From CAYWNK01 sp047639615 (GTDB lineage Bacteria; Planctomycetota; UBA1135; GCA-002686595): a stretch of DNA of 6,121 nucleotides. The stretch covers positions 1-6,121 of the forward strand of contig JBLIOL010000319.1 in assembly GCA_047639615.1 (NCBI GenBank). Direction: 5' to 3'. Of this stretch, positions 1 through 6,070 are shown one piece after another (the stretch's first letter is position 1; each line of letters opens with the position of its first letter). A model generated the notes under the pieces. That model made no database searches and was not told where the DNA came from. It worked only from the letters and a program-made list of their open reading frames with translations. The translations under genes were made by a program, and so were the position numbers.

Positions 1-703
1 ACCAAGCTGCAGCGAGCAAGGGCAAAGCGGCCAGCGCCGCCGTGCGCCGCAAGAAGCTGCGTAGCTCGCCCGCGCGGCCGGCGCGCAGACCTTGATAGAG
101 CACGTCTAGGGCAAAGCCCGCACCGGTGAGCAGTGCGTAGTTGAACTTGGTGAAGAAGAGTAGCGCGATCCACGTGCCGGCCAGCAGTTCCCCACGTAGC
201 CCGCCCTCCCCACGCCGCAGCCACGCGTGCAGGGTGAAGATCAATACAACCGTGCTGGGTATCTCGAGGAAGAGCGTGCCAGAGAAGGCGACGGCCAAGG
301 GCGAGGTGATTGCGAAGGCGAGTGCAATCCACGGCGCGAGTGCTTCCCCACGACTCCCGCGTGCCACTTGGCGCGTCAACAGGAACACGCCGAAGAGCCC
401 GATCGCCCAAAGCACGCGTGCACCACCGCGGGCGGCGAGCTCGCTGATACCGGTCAAGCTCCACACGGCAGCCGTCCAGAGTGGGCCGATGAAGGGGTAT
501 TGCTCGCAGTCGTGAATGGCCCCGAAGAAGCTACTGAAGTCGCCCTCGCCCAATGCCAAACGCATGCGGGCCGCCGGCCATGCATTGTGCATGGCTTCGT
601 CCCAGCCCATGCTGGACTGCATACTCACACTGCCCGCGCCGAACACAGCAAGGGCCAGGCACAGGGCCAGGGCTGCCCAGATTGCGGGCCGCGGCCGAGT
701 CAT
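1..703 (-). CDS. GT-C fold glycosyltransferase, GT39/ArnT-PMT-like, N-terminal part (gene runs off left edge)
   Basis: An uninterrupted frame of 234 codons begins at ATG 701-703 and is still open at base 1, so only the N-terminal part is present. Residues 7-26 form a first membrane helix. They are followed by GWDEAMH (33-39), the acidic D35-E36 pair with H39 that GT-C transferases such as PMT/ArnT carry in the first periplasmic loop for catalysis and metal or lipid-phosphate sugar binding. Further hydrophobic segments lie at about 72-86, 95-110, 122-140, 143-161, 173-185 and 188-203. The FxEIPS (145-150) and FFTKFNY (183-189) motifs resemble those of GT39-type proteins. The likely role is transfer of a sugar from a polyprenyl-phosphate donor at the inner membrane; donor and acceptor cannot be told. 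The start overlaps the upstream M19 stop (ATGA) and has no clear Shine-Dalgarno, which suggests translational coupling. The family call is from motifs and topology only. Confidence 0.8.
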   Translation of the reverse strand, partial: MTRPRPAIWAALALCLALAVFGAGSVSMQSSMGWDEAMHNAWPAARMRLALGEGDFSSFFGAIHDCEQYPFIGPLWTAAVWSLTGISELAARGGARVLWAIGLFGVFLLTRQVARGSRGEALAPWIALAFAITSPLAVAFSGTLFLEIPSTVVLIFTLHAWLRRGEGGLRGELLAGTWIALLFFTKFNYALLTGAGFALDVLYQGLRAGRAGELRSFLRRTAALAALPLLAAAW

Positions 704-1854
704 GCGAAGGCCACCAGAGACGCGGAGTGGGCGCGGGTTCCGGGGCCGGTGGCAGCTGCGAAGACGCGCGCCACGTTGCCGCCCATGAGCAAGCGCAGGT
801 CGTCGATTCCGAAGCCGCGCTCCACGAGTGCATCCATCAGGTTGGGGTAGGCGGCCGCGTCCTCCAGCCCCTCGGGCGTGCGCTGAATACCGTCGAAGTC
901 GGAGCCGAGCCCCACGTGCTCGATGCCGCAGACTTCCACCGCGTGCAACAAGTGATCGATGAAGCGCTGCATAGGCAGGGGCTTGAGTTCCTGCTGTAGA
1001 TAGCGTGATTGGGCCAGGAAGAGGGCCGTTTCGTTCTCCCCTTGCAGAGCACGGTAGGAGGGCAGCTTGCGCGCCGCGCGCTCGGCGGCCTGGGCAGCCG
1101 CATCTAAGAAGGGCGTGCAAAACACCATGCAGGCCACGCCGCCGGCTTGGGCCAGGGCACGCAGTTGACCGTCGGAGAGGTTGCGCGGATGAGCGTTCTG
1201 AGCACTACAGCCAGAGTGACTGGCCAGTACCGGCACGCGGCTCACCTCAAGCGCATCGTAGAAGGAGCGCTCACCGGCGTGGGCTAAGTCCACCACCATG
1301 CCAAGCTCGTTCATGTGCTCGACAACCTCACGACCAAAGGGCGAGAGACCGGCCGGCACGCCGGCACCGGCGCCCTCCTGACAGGAACGAATCCACGGCA
1401 GGTGGTTGTTCCAGACCAGGGTCATCACGCGCACGCCATGATCGAAGAAGTGCTCGAGCTTGCCGAGGTCCTCCTCGATGGAGTGACCGCCTTCGATACC
1501 GGGGATGCCCGCGATCAGACCTTGCTCGCGCGCGGCCCGCAGGTGCTGGCCATTGCCGCACCAGGCCAACTGATCAGAGTGACGTTCGAGAAGCTTGTGG
1601 AACTCGCCCAGTAGCGCATCCGTGCGCCGTGCGGCACCGCCCAGTTCAGCGGCCATGAAGGCTGGGTCAACCCAGCAGACGAAGACCTGCGCCCCCACTC
1701 CACCGCGACGCCCGCGCACCAGATCCAGGTGCCCAGTGGTCACGGTTCCGAGGTCATGCCCAAGATCCAAAGCGCGCTGCAGGCTATCCGCATGGGCATC
1801 GAAAACCGCGCCCTCGTGAACGAGGGCGCGGGATATGGATTGGTGCGAGGTCAT
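700..1854 (-). CDS. Peptidase M19 family (membrane dipeptidase/renal dipeptidase-like) metallohydrolase
   Basis: This 384-residue protein matches the M19 TIM-barrel family, which hydrolyses dipeptides with a binuclear zinc centre. The expected ligands are all visible: H21 and D23 in FDAHAD, E121 in GIEGGH, H192 in VVDLAHAG and H213 in ASHSGCS. The HPRNL segment (222-226) and GLGSDFDG (315-322, with D319) are also typical. Length is close to the usual 320-400 residues. No signal peptide or lipobox is visible, so it is probably cytoplasmic despite the family name. The natural substrate is unknown; M19 members include L,D- and D-amino-acid dipeptidases. The ATG at 1852-1854 has no good Shine-Dalgarno, but later starts would cut close to the zinc-binding HxD motif. 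It follows cheB by 57 nt and overlaps the next gene by 4 nt, so it seems paired with the glycosyltransferase rather than with chemotaxis. A strong hairpin covers codons 8-17. Confidence 0.9.
   Translation of the reverse strand: MTSHQSISRALVHEGAVFDAHADSLQRALDLGHDLGTVTTGHLDLVRGRRGGVGAQVFVCWVDPAFMAAELGGAARRTDALLGEFHKLLERHSDQLAWCGNGQHLRAAREQGLIAGIPGIEGGHSIEEDLGKLEHFFDHGVRVMTLVWNNHLPWIRSCQEGAGAGVPAGLSPFGREVVEHMNELGMVVDLAHAGERSFYDALEVSRVPVLASHSGCSAQNAHPRNLSDGQLRALAQAGGVACMVFCTPFLDAAAQAAERAARKLPSYRALQGENETALFLAQSRYLQQELKPLPMQRFIDHLLHAVEVCGIEHVGLGSDFDGIQRTPEGLEDAAAYPNLMDALVERGFGIDDLRLLMGGNVARVFAAATGPGTRAHSASLVAFA
1802..1831 (-). terminator. Terminator-like hairpin after the che operon, inside the 5' end of the M19 gene
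   Basis: Bases 1806-1816 and 1821-1831 form a perfect 11-bp inverted repeat, arms CCGCGCCCTCG and CGAGGGCGCGG, closed by a 4-nt loop. All but one pair are G-C. Read on the minus strand, the stem is followed directly by TTTT (1805-1802). This has the form of an intrinsic terminator about 80 nt beyond the cheB stop, oriented with the operon. The T run is short, and the hairpin lies within translated codons of the M19 gene, so it could be a partial terminator or attenuator, an mRNA structure that limits translation, or chance in GC-rich coding DNA. Confidence 0.45.
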
Positions 1855-1911
1855 AGCTATGGGGAGACGGGTGAGGCCCGCTCCGTGAGGCTACAGGATC
1901 GACCAGAAAAT

Positions 1912-2976
1912 CTAGGCGGCTTTCGGCTTCTTGCGCAGGGAGCGCGCACTTCCGGCACCGAACCGGCACATGGCGTCAGCGATCTTGCCCAAGGGCATGA
2001 TCTGATCGACACCACCGGCTGCTACGGCTTCCTTAGGCATGCCATAGACCACGCAGCTGGCTTCGTCCTGGGCCACATTGAAGGAGCCCGCCTCATGCAT
2101 ATTGTTCATGGCATTGGCGCCGTCATTGCCCATGCCGGTGAGCATGACGCCCATGGCGTTGGAACCAACGGTGCGTGCCACGGACTCCATCATGACCTCG
2201 ACCGAGGGTCGCTGCTGGCAGACCCGCGGGCCTTGCTTGATGCGAACGTGATAGACCGCACCACTACGAGCCACGTGCAAGTGGTTGTTGCCTGGAGCGA
2301 TCAAAGCCAAGCCAGGACGTAGCACGTCCTTGTCCTTGGCCTCACGAACCTCGATTTCGCAGATGGTATTGAGGCGCTCTGCGAAGCTGTTCGTGAAGTG
2401 CTCGGGCATGTGCTGCGCGATCACAATCCCAGGAATCGTGCGCGGCAGAACGCTGAGCACGTGCTCGATGGCTTTGGTTCCTCCGGTGGAGGAACCGATG
2501 GCGATCACCTTGTTGGTGGTCTCGAGCATCGCTCCCGTAGAGATCGGAGCCGAGGCCGGTGTGTGAACACGTCGAGTGAGCGTAGTACGAGCTGCCGTAC
2601 GAACCACATTGGCCAACTCGGTGGTCAGATCGCCCACGGAGTAGGCAGCACCAGGCTTGCAGAGCACTGCCACGGCGCCGGCATCCAGACAGGCGAGTGC
2701 GGTCTTGGTTCCACGCGGGGTCAGCGAGCTAACGATGATGGTGGGAATAGGTTTGAACTTCATGACGCGCTTCAGGAAGGTCAATCCGTCCATGCGCGGC
2801 ATCTCGATGTCGAGCACCAGCACCTGGGGGTCAAACTTGGCGATCATGTCGCGCCCCACGAAGGGGTCCGGCGCAGCACCCACGACTTCAATGTCGGGGT
2901 GTACTTCAAGTCCTTTCTTGAAGCTCGCTCTAACGACCGCAGAATCGTCGATGATCAGTACCTTAATAGGCGGCAT
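1912..2976 (-). CDS. cheB: CheB: chemotaxis response regulator protein-glutamate methylesterase
   Basis: The 354-residue protein has the full CheB layout. An N-terminal receiver (about 4-125) carries the acidic pair D10/D11, phospho-acceptor D56 in VLDIEMPRMDG, S83/S84 and K107 in CKPG. A linker follows at about 126-153, then a CheB methylesterase domain (about 155-340). The Ser-His-Asp triad is S163 in GSSTGG, H189 in AQHMP and D285 in TGMGNDG, each within one residue of its position in the enterobacterial enzyme. It removes methyl groups from receptor glutamates, and may deamidate receptor glutamines, when phosphorylated by CheA, opposing CheR. A basic tail (RSLRKKPKAA, 345-354) extends past the domain. 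It is the last che gene, 5 nt after the CheX-like gene. Possible ribosome-binding sequences are AAGGG at 2986-2990 and AGGA at 2980-2983. Confidence 0.97.
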   Translation of the reverse strand: MPPIKVLIIDDSAVVRASFKKGLEVHPDIEVVGAAPDPFVGRDMIAKFDPQVLVLDIEMPRMDGLTFLKRVMKFKPIPTIIVSSLTPRGTKTALACLDAGAVAVLCKPGAAYSVGDLTTELANVVRTAARTTLTRRVHTPASAPISTGAMLETTNKVIAIGSSTGGTKAIEHVLSVLPRTIPGIVIAQHMPEHFTNSFAERLNTICEIEVREAKDKDVLRPGLALIAPGNNHLHVARSGAVYHVRIKQGPRVCQQRPSVEVMMESVARTVGSNAMGVMLTGMGNDGANAMNNMHEAGSFNVAQDEASCVVYGMPKEAVAAGGVDQIMPLGKIADAMCRFGAGSARSLRKKPKAA

Positions 2977-2981
2977 AGATC

Positions 2982-3437
2982 CTAGCCCTTGGCTGTGCGA
3001 TAGATAAGTACGTGAAGGCTATCGCCCATGGTGTCGAGCAAACACTCGACCACTCTCGCATCCGTAGAAGCATCGGGAAGGTCCACGATCAGCTTCGGGA
3101 TTCCCACGTCAAAGAGGCTCGTTTCGGCGCCGAGGACGCGGCCGACTTCGCCGGCCAGGATGTTCGTCAGCTCAGAGAGAGCCATGGAACCATCCTCGTT
3201 CGGGTCCACCTCATCGATATCGATTCCTAGAAGTGCAGAGGCCAATTCGATGGTGAAGCCCTCAGATGCTGAAAGAAACAGCTCCGAGTCTTCGAGGTCG
3301 TTGTTGTAGGTGATCGCGGTGCGAAACTGGACGTCATGCTCATCGTTCGTGTCCACCGGATCCATCACCATGAAAGCCATGCTCTCCAGTGCCATGCCGG
3401 CGATCTCTGCGACCTTATCAGGTGTTAGATCATTCAC
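2982..3437 (-). CDS. cheX: CheX-family (CheC-like) CheY-P phosphatase
   Basis: I start this 151-residue protein at GTG 3435-3437. That codon shares a GTGA overlap with the response-regulator stop and sits 7 nt after GGAGG; an upstream ATG at 3552-3554 would put 39 low-complexity residues wholly inside the neighbouring gene. The protein is soluble and acidic. SELTNILAGEV (88-98) holds the E-x-x-N pair (E89, N92) of the CheC/CheX/FliY phosphatase helix, and a proline follows at P114 in DVGIPKL, close to the spacing in the published (D/S)-x3-E-x2-N-x22-P pattern. Only one such helix is present and the length (~150) is that of CheX rather than the two-site CheC. The expected role is dephosphorylation of phosphorylated CheY, here probably the receiver encoded just upstream. 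Odd points are Met85 in place of Asp/Ser at the motif's first position and an EF-hand-like acidic loop at 78-90. Confidence 0.8.
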   Translation of the reverse strand: MNDLTPDKVAEIAGMALESMAFMVMDPVDTNDEHDVQFRTAITYNNDLEDSELFLSASEGFTIELASALLGIDIDEVDPNEDGSMALSELTNILAGEVGRVLGAETSLFDVGIPKLIVDLPDASTDARVVECLLDTMGDSLHVLIYRTAKG

Positions 3438-3826
3438 GGCATTTCCTCCATAACCGACACGACCAGCTCGCGCAGGCGCTCGGGCTTGAAGGGCTTGCGC
3501 AGACGGGCGCGGACTCCCAACTCCCTGATTCGCTTGAGCCGATCCGCATTGCATTCGGTACTGACCAGGATGACCGGTAGGTCCTCCAATTCATCAGTCT
3601 CACGTAGGATGCGTAGAAAGGTCTCACCGTCCATAACGGGCATGTTGAGGTCCAAGAAGATCATGTCCACGGGGTTAGCGGTGACGTAGTCCAGTGCAAG
3701 CTGACCATTCTCGGCCTCGTGCAACTTGGCTCCCTCAATACCCGCTAGGCCCAGGGCCTTACGGATGAAACGGCGAATGATCAGTGAGTCGTCAACGATC
3801 AAGATGTCCATATCCACCTGCGTCAT
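3434..3826 (-). CDS. CheY-like single-domain response regulator
   Basis: The product (130 residues) is one receiver domain with no output domain. Key residues are the metal-binding acidic pair D12/D13 in LIVDDS, phospho-acceptor D59 in FLDLNMPVMDG, switch residue S89 in LVSTE and K111 in LRKPFKP. The position usually held by the aromatic switch residue appears to be R108. Lying between HDOD and CheX genes inside a che operon, it is the best candidate in the window for the CheA phosphorylation target and CheX substrate, so a CheY role is likely but not proven; there may be other CheY paralogues elsewhere. The ATG at 3824-3826 overlaps the HDOD stop as ATGA but has a poor Shine-Dalgarno. A second in-frame ATG (codon 6, 3809-3811) follows AGGTGG at 3814-3819 and would give MDILIVDD, so the true start may be five codons later. 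Confidence 0.93.
   Translation of the reverse strand: MTQVDMDILIVDDSLIIRRFIRKALGLAGIEGAKLHEAENGQLALDYVTANPVDMIFLDLNMPVMDGETFLRILRETDELEDLPVILVSTECNADRLKRIRELGVRARLRKPFKPERLRELVVSVMEEMP
3445..3449 (-). promoter_or_regulatory. Strong ribosome-binding site fixing the GTG start of the CheX-like gene
   Basis: On the minus strand GGAGG lies 7 nt before GTG 3435-3437, inside the last codons of the upstream response regulator. A nearby ATG at 3431-3433 is out of frame with the phosphatase. This site decides the GTG start over the longer ATG reading frame. Confidence 0.75.
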
Positions 3827-4686
3827 TTCAATTCACTGCCGGAGAGGTGAGGGATGGGGCCCAGCTCCTTTATATGGCCCGTAAGCTCAGCGAGGTAGAT
3901 GTGCATCTCTGCCATTCCAATTCCGACGCGATCCCTCGCGCCGAGGTCGAGTGTGTAAGAGAGTCCATCCACTCCGACGCCCAGGCCAAGCATGGCGCAC
4001 AGGGCATCAGCGCAGTGAACGATGTCGGCCACGATATTCGTCTCTTCACCCTCTGAAGGAGTGTGATGGAGCCGGATAGCCGTAGCCAAGTCCGCTGAGA
4101 GTCCCCAGCCCAAGGCCAGTTGCTCTCCCACTTCCGCATGATCGAGACCGAAGGTCTCGTGTTCGAGTTTGATCACGTCCGTAGAGCGTTCGCGATTGGC
4201 GAGCATCGATTCGATCTCGCCGTCCGTAAACAGGAAGTCCATGGCAACCTTGCCGCAGTCCCGCAACAGGCCACCCGTGAAGCACACCGAAGGTGACGCG
4301 AGTCCCGTGTTCTGGGCAATGCTAGCGGCCACGAGGGCACCAGCTCTTGCTCCATACCACATGCCGCCAGGCGGCAAGCCGTAGGCGCGACCAGCATCGT
4401 CGAGCGGTCCCTTAGTGTTCTGCGCAGCGGCTACAGCAAGCAGGCCTTGGTTGCCCAAGCGGGTAACGGCGTCCTTGAGTGACTCTACGTGTACCATTCC
4501 GGCGAAGGCAGCCGAGTTGGCGCGTTTGATCGCGCTACCCACCAAGGCCGTATCCAGAGACACAATGCTCTCGATCTCGCTGGCGCTAACATCATCTCGC
4601 CCGAGAGCAATCGATAGTTCGGCCAGGACGCCCGGGTGTGAGGGCAGGCTCTCAAGCTTCTTGAGGCGGTCGATTAGGGCTTCCAT
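3823..4686 (-). CDS. Stand-alone HDOD domain protein in the chemotaxis operon
   Basis: The 287-residue protein is an HDOD domain almost throughout. Residues 12-85 hold the typical LPSHPGVLAEL, ANSAAFAG (56-63) and AVTRLGNQGL (73-82) segments. The HD-like half spans about 110-230, with GGLLRDCGK (138-146), LDHAEVGEQLALGWGL (181-196) and IRLHH (204-208). HDOD domains descend from HD phosphohydrolases but usually lack the full metal site and act as signalling or scaffold modules; single-domain members have been tied to motility in some bacteria. Here H183, H207/H208, D143 and D227 remain, while the HD histidine is R142 and the earlier tryptophan-associated histidine is absent, so hydrolase activity is doubtful. 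No membrane segment is seen. ATG 4684-4686 overlaps cheD by 13 nt and has AGGAG (4695-4699) 8 nt upstream. Its role in chemotaxis cannot be read from the sequence. Confidence 0.92.
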   Translation of the reverse strand: MEALIDRLKKLESLPSHPGVLAELSIALGRDDVSASEIESIVSLDTALVGSAIKRANSAAFAGMVHVESLKDAVTRLGNQGLLAVAAAQNTKGPLDDAGRAYGLPPGGMWYGARAGALVAASIAQNTGLASPSVCFTGGLLRDCGKVAMDFLFTDGEIESMLANRERSTDVIKLEHETFGLDHAEVGEQLALGWGLSADLATAIRLHHTPSEGEETNIVADIVHCADALCAMLGLGVGVDGLSYTLDLGARDRVGIGMAEMHIYLAELTGHIKELGPIPHLSGSELK

Positions 4687-5189
4687 AACAAACGCTCCTG
4701 GTTGCGGGAGTTGACAGTCACGATTCCGGTTTCCATGTTCAGGCGCAGAGCGCGGGCGTCGGAGCCCCCGGTGTCTTCTGCCGCCAATTTGATCCCGTTC
4801 TTCCAGAAGATCTTGCGCAGGATCATTCGGTTGCGGGTGCCGATGCGCATGCCTGCGCCCCCGTCGATCATCTCTGCCGCGCCAGCGGCAGCGACGATCA
4901 GATTGTCCTTCGTAGCGCCCAACTTGTAGGCCTGCTTGAAGAGCTCAGGAATTCCCGTTGATGCGTACATCTCAGCGGGATGATCTGCCGAGCGCGTGGT
5001 CTTCATGGGGCGATCCAGCATGAAGTGCAGGAGCCCCCCCACCTTGGCCACCGGGTCATAGATCGTGACACCAATGCACGAGCCGAGGGCGTGGGTGACA
5101 ATTGTCTGCCCACTGTCCTTGACCAGTGTCATGTCTGCGATCCCGACACTTCGTTCGGCACCACTTTGTACTCTTCCGCCACCTAGCAT
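4674..5189 (-). CDS. cheD: CheD: chemoreceptor glutamine deamidase
   Basis: The 171-residue protein has the CheD core. The catalytic Thr-Cys-His set is T32 and C38 in VTHALGSC and H55 in GGLLHFML. The T to C (+6) and C to H (+17) spacings equal those known for the Thermotoga enzyme (T21, C27, H44). The GSCIGVTIYD strand and the RNRMILRKIF segment are also typical. CheD converts specific receptor glutamines to glutamate and, where CheC exists, binds it and boosts its phosphatase activity. The ATG at 5187-5189 follows the cheR stop by only 2 nt. An internal ATG (codon 20) would remove the first strand (VGIADM), so I prefer the upstream start, which gives a short 13-residue leader. A run of seven G on the coding strand (5034-5040) lies just before the H55 codon. 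Confidence 0.95.
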   Translation of the reverse strand: MLGGGRVQSGAERSVGIADMTLVKDSGQTIVTHALGSCIGVTIYDPVAKVGGLLHFMLDRPMKTTRSADHPAEMYASTGIPELFKQAYKLGATKDNLIVAAAGAAEMIDGGAGMRIGTRNRMILRKIFWKNGIKLAAEDTGGSDARALRLNMETGIVTVNSRNQERLLWKP

Positions 5190-5191
5190 TA

Positions 5192-6061
5192 TCAGCTCGC
5201 TTCCCGTCTTTGCGAAGTGGTCATGGGTACCTTGCGGTACACCCCGGGTCTGATGATGTGGAGCCCATTCAGTTGCCCCACGAGACTCTCTGAACTACCG
5301 ATGAACAGCAATCCGTCCTCACACAGGAGACTCCGCAATCGGTTGCACAATTTGTCCCGAGTTGGTGTGTCGAAGTAGATCATCACGTTGCGGCAGAAGA
5401 TCGCGTCGAAGGGTCCTTGCATCGGCCAAGGACCCACCAGGTTGACTTGTCCAAGGGTGACCAAGTCGCGCACGTGGCGCTTGACGGTCACGGCTTCAGG
5501 CGTAACGTCGAAGTGCTTCTCTAGGCAATCCGCCGGGATGTCATGCAGCACCTTGCGCGAGTACGTCGCCTTGCGTGCCTCCTCAAGGGCAGACTCAGAC
5601 AGGTCGGTAGCCAGGATGCGCACATCCCAGCCGCCGATGTGCGGCAAGTGATCGTGGATCACCGTACCCAAGGTGTAGGCCTCGGAGCCATTGGAGCAAG
5701 CCGCTGACCAGAAGCGCAACTTGCGTCCGTTGCCACGCTCGCCATTGATTGCGGGGATCAGGATTTCCTTCTCGATGCAATCGAAGTGGTCCTTCTCCCG
5801 GAAGAAGCCGGTGAAGTTAGTCGAGAGCACGTCGAACAACTTCAGCATGCCGTCCTCCGTCTTCACGGAGGCTTCGAGCAAATCTTCGATGTTCTCTTGC
5901 TGGCTGTTTGCCAACAGTTTCGAGATACGATTATCCACCAATGTGCGCTTGCGATCCGGAATATCCAGACCCCAGTGCACATAGGCAAGCGAAACTACCT
6001 GCTTGAACTGGGCGTCGTTCAGCATGGGGTATCTAGATCTGTCGAGGGAGACAGCGAGCAT
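5192..6061 (-). CDS. cheR: CheR: chemotaxis protein-glutamate O-methyltransferase
   Basis: The 289 residues match the usual CheR size (about 270-290). An N-terminal helical domain (about 14-85) is followed by TGFFREKDHF (84-93), the CheR signature with R88. The SAM-binding methyltransferase domain includes LRFWSAACSNGSEAYTL (115-131), ILATDLSESAL (149-159, D153 a likely SAM contact), FDAIFCRNVMIYFD (218-231) and GLLFIGSSESL. No TPR or other C-terminal extension is present. It methylates receptor glutamates using S-adenosylmethionine, opposing CheB. The usual GEEPYS sequence reads GSEAYT here, a modest departure in the cofactor-binding loop. The ATG at 6059-6061 is 9 nt after the CheW-like stop, with a weak AGG-containing ribosome site; an alternative ATG at codon 13 would also leave the domain intact. 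Confidence 0.96.
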   Translation of the reverse strand: MLAVSLDRSRYPMLNDAQFKQVVSLAYVHWGLDIPDRKRTLVDNRISKLLANSQQENIEDLLEASVKTEDGMLKLFDVLSTNFTGFFREKDHFDCIEKEILIPAINGERGNGRKLRFWSAACSNGSEAYTLGTVIHDHLPHIGGWDVRILATDLSESALEEARKATYSRKVLHDIPADCLEKHFDVTPEAVTVKRHVRDLVTLGQVNLVGPWPMQGPFDAIFCRNVMIYFDTPTRDKLCNRLRSLLCEDGLLFIGSSESLVGQLNGLHIIRPGVYRKVPMTTSQRREAS

Positions 6062-6070
6062 TTGCTCGAC

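Noticed and set aside
531..833. Minus-strand open frame of 100 codons at the M19/glycosyltransferase junction.
   Set aside because: It is out of frame with both recognised genes, covers the end of one and the start of the other, and has no domain signal.
141..850. Long plus-strand open frames (141-515, 227-850, 553-999) over the left part of the window.
   Set aside because: Their products are low-complexity, rich in Arg, Pro, Ala and His, and match no family. They lie antisense to the glycosyltransferase and M19 genes, which carry clear motifs.
1005..1658. Plus-strand frame of 217 codons opposite the M19 gene.
   Set aside because: The Arg/Pro/Ala-rich product is typical of antisense shadows in GC-rich DNA, and the opposite strand has all M19 zinc ligands.
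1852..1861. 10-bp palindrome CATAGCTATG covering the M19 start codon, considered as an operator.
   Set aside because: It is short, has no second copy in the window and no promoter can be recognised nearby.
1871..1891. Direct repeat GTGAGGC (1871-1877 and 1885-1891) in the cheB-M19 gap.
   Set aside because: Seven bases repeated once in GC-rich DNA is expected by chance; no third copy or attachment-site context is seen.
2398..2985. Plus-strand frame of 195 codons opposite cheB.
   Set aside because: It is antisense to a complete CheB with an intact triad and shows no recognisable motif.
3438..3554. N-terminal extension of the CheX-like gene to an ATG at 3552-3554.
   Set aside because: The 39 extra residues are Gln/Ala/Arg-rich, lie wholly inside the response-regulator gene, and a GGAGG site points to the GTG at 3435-3437.
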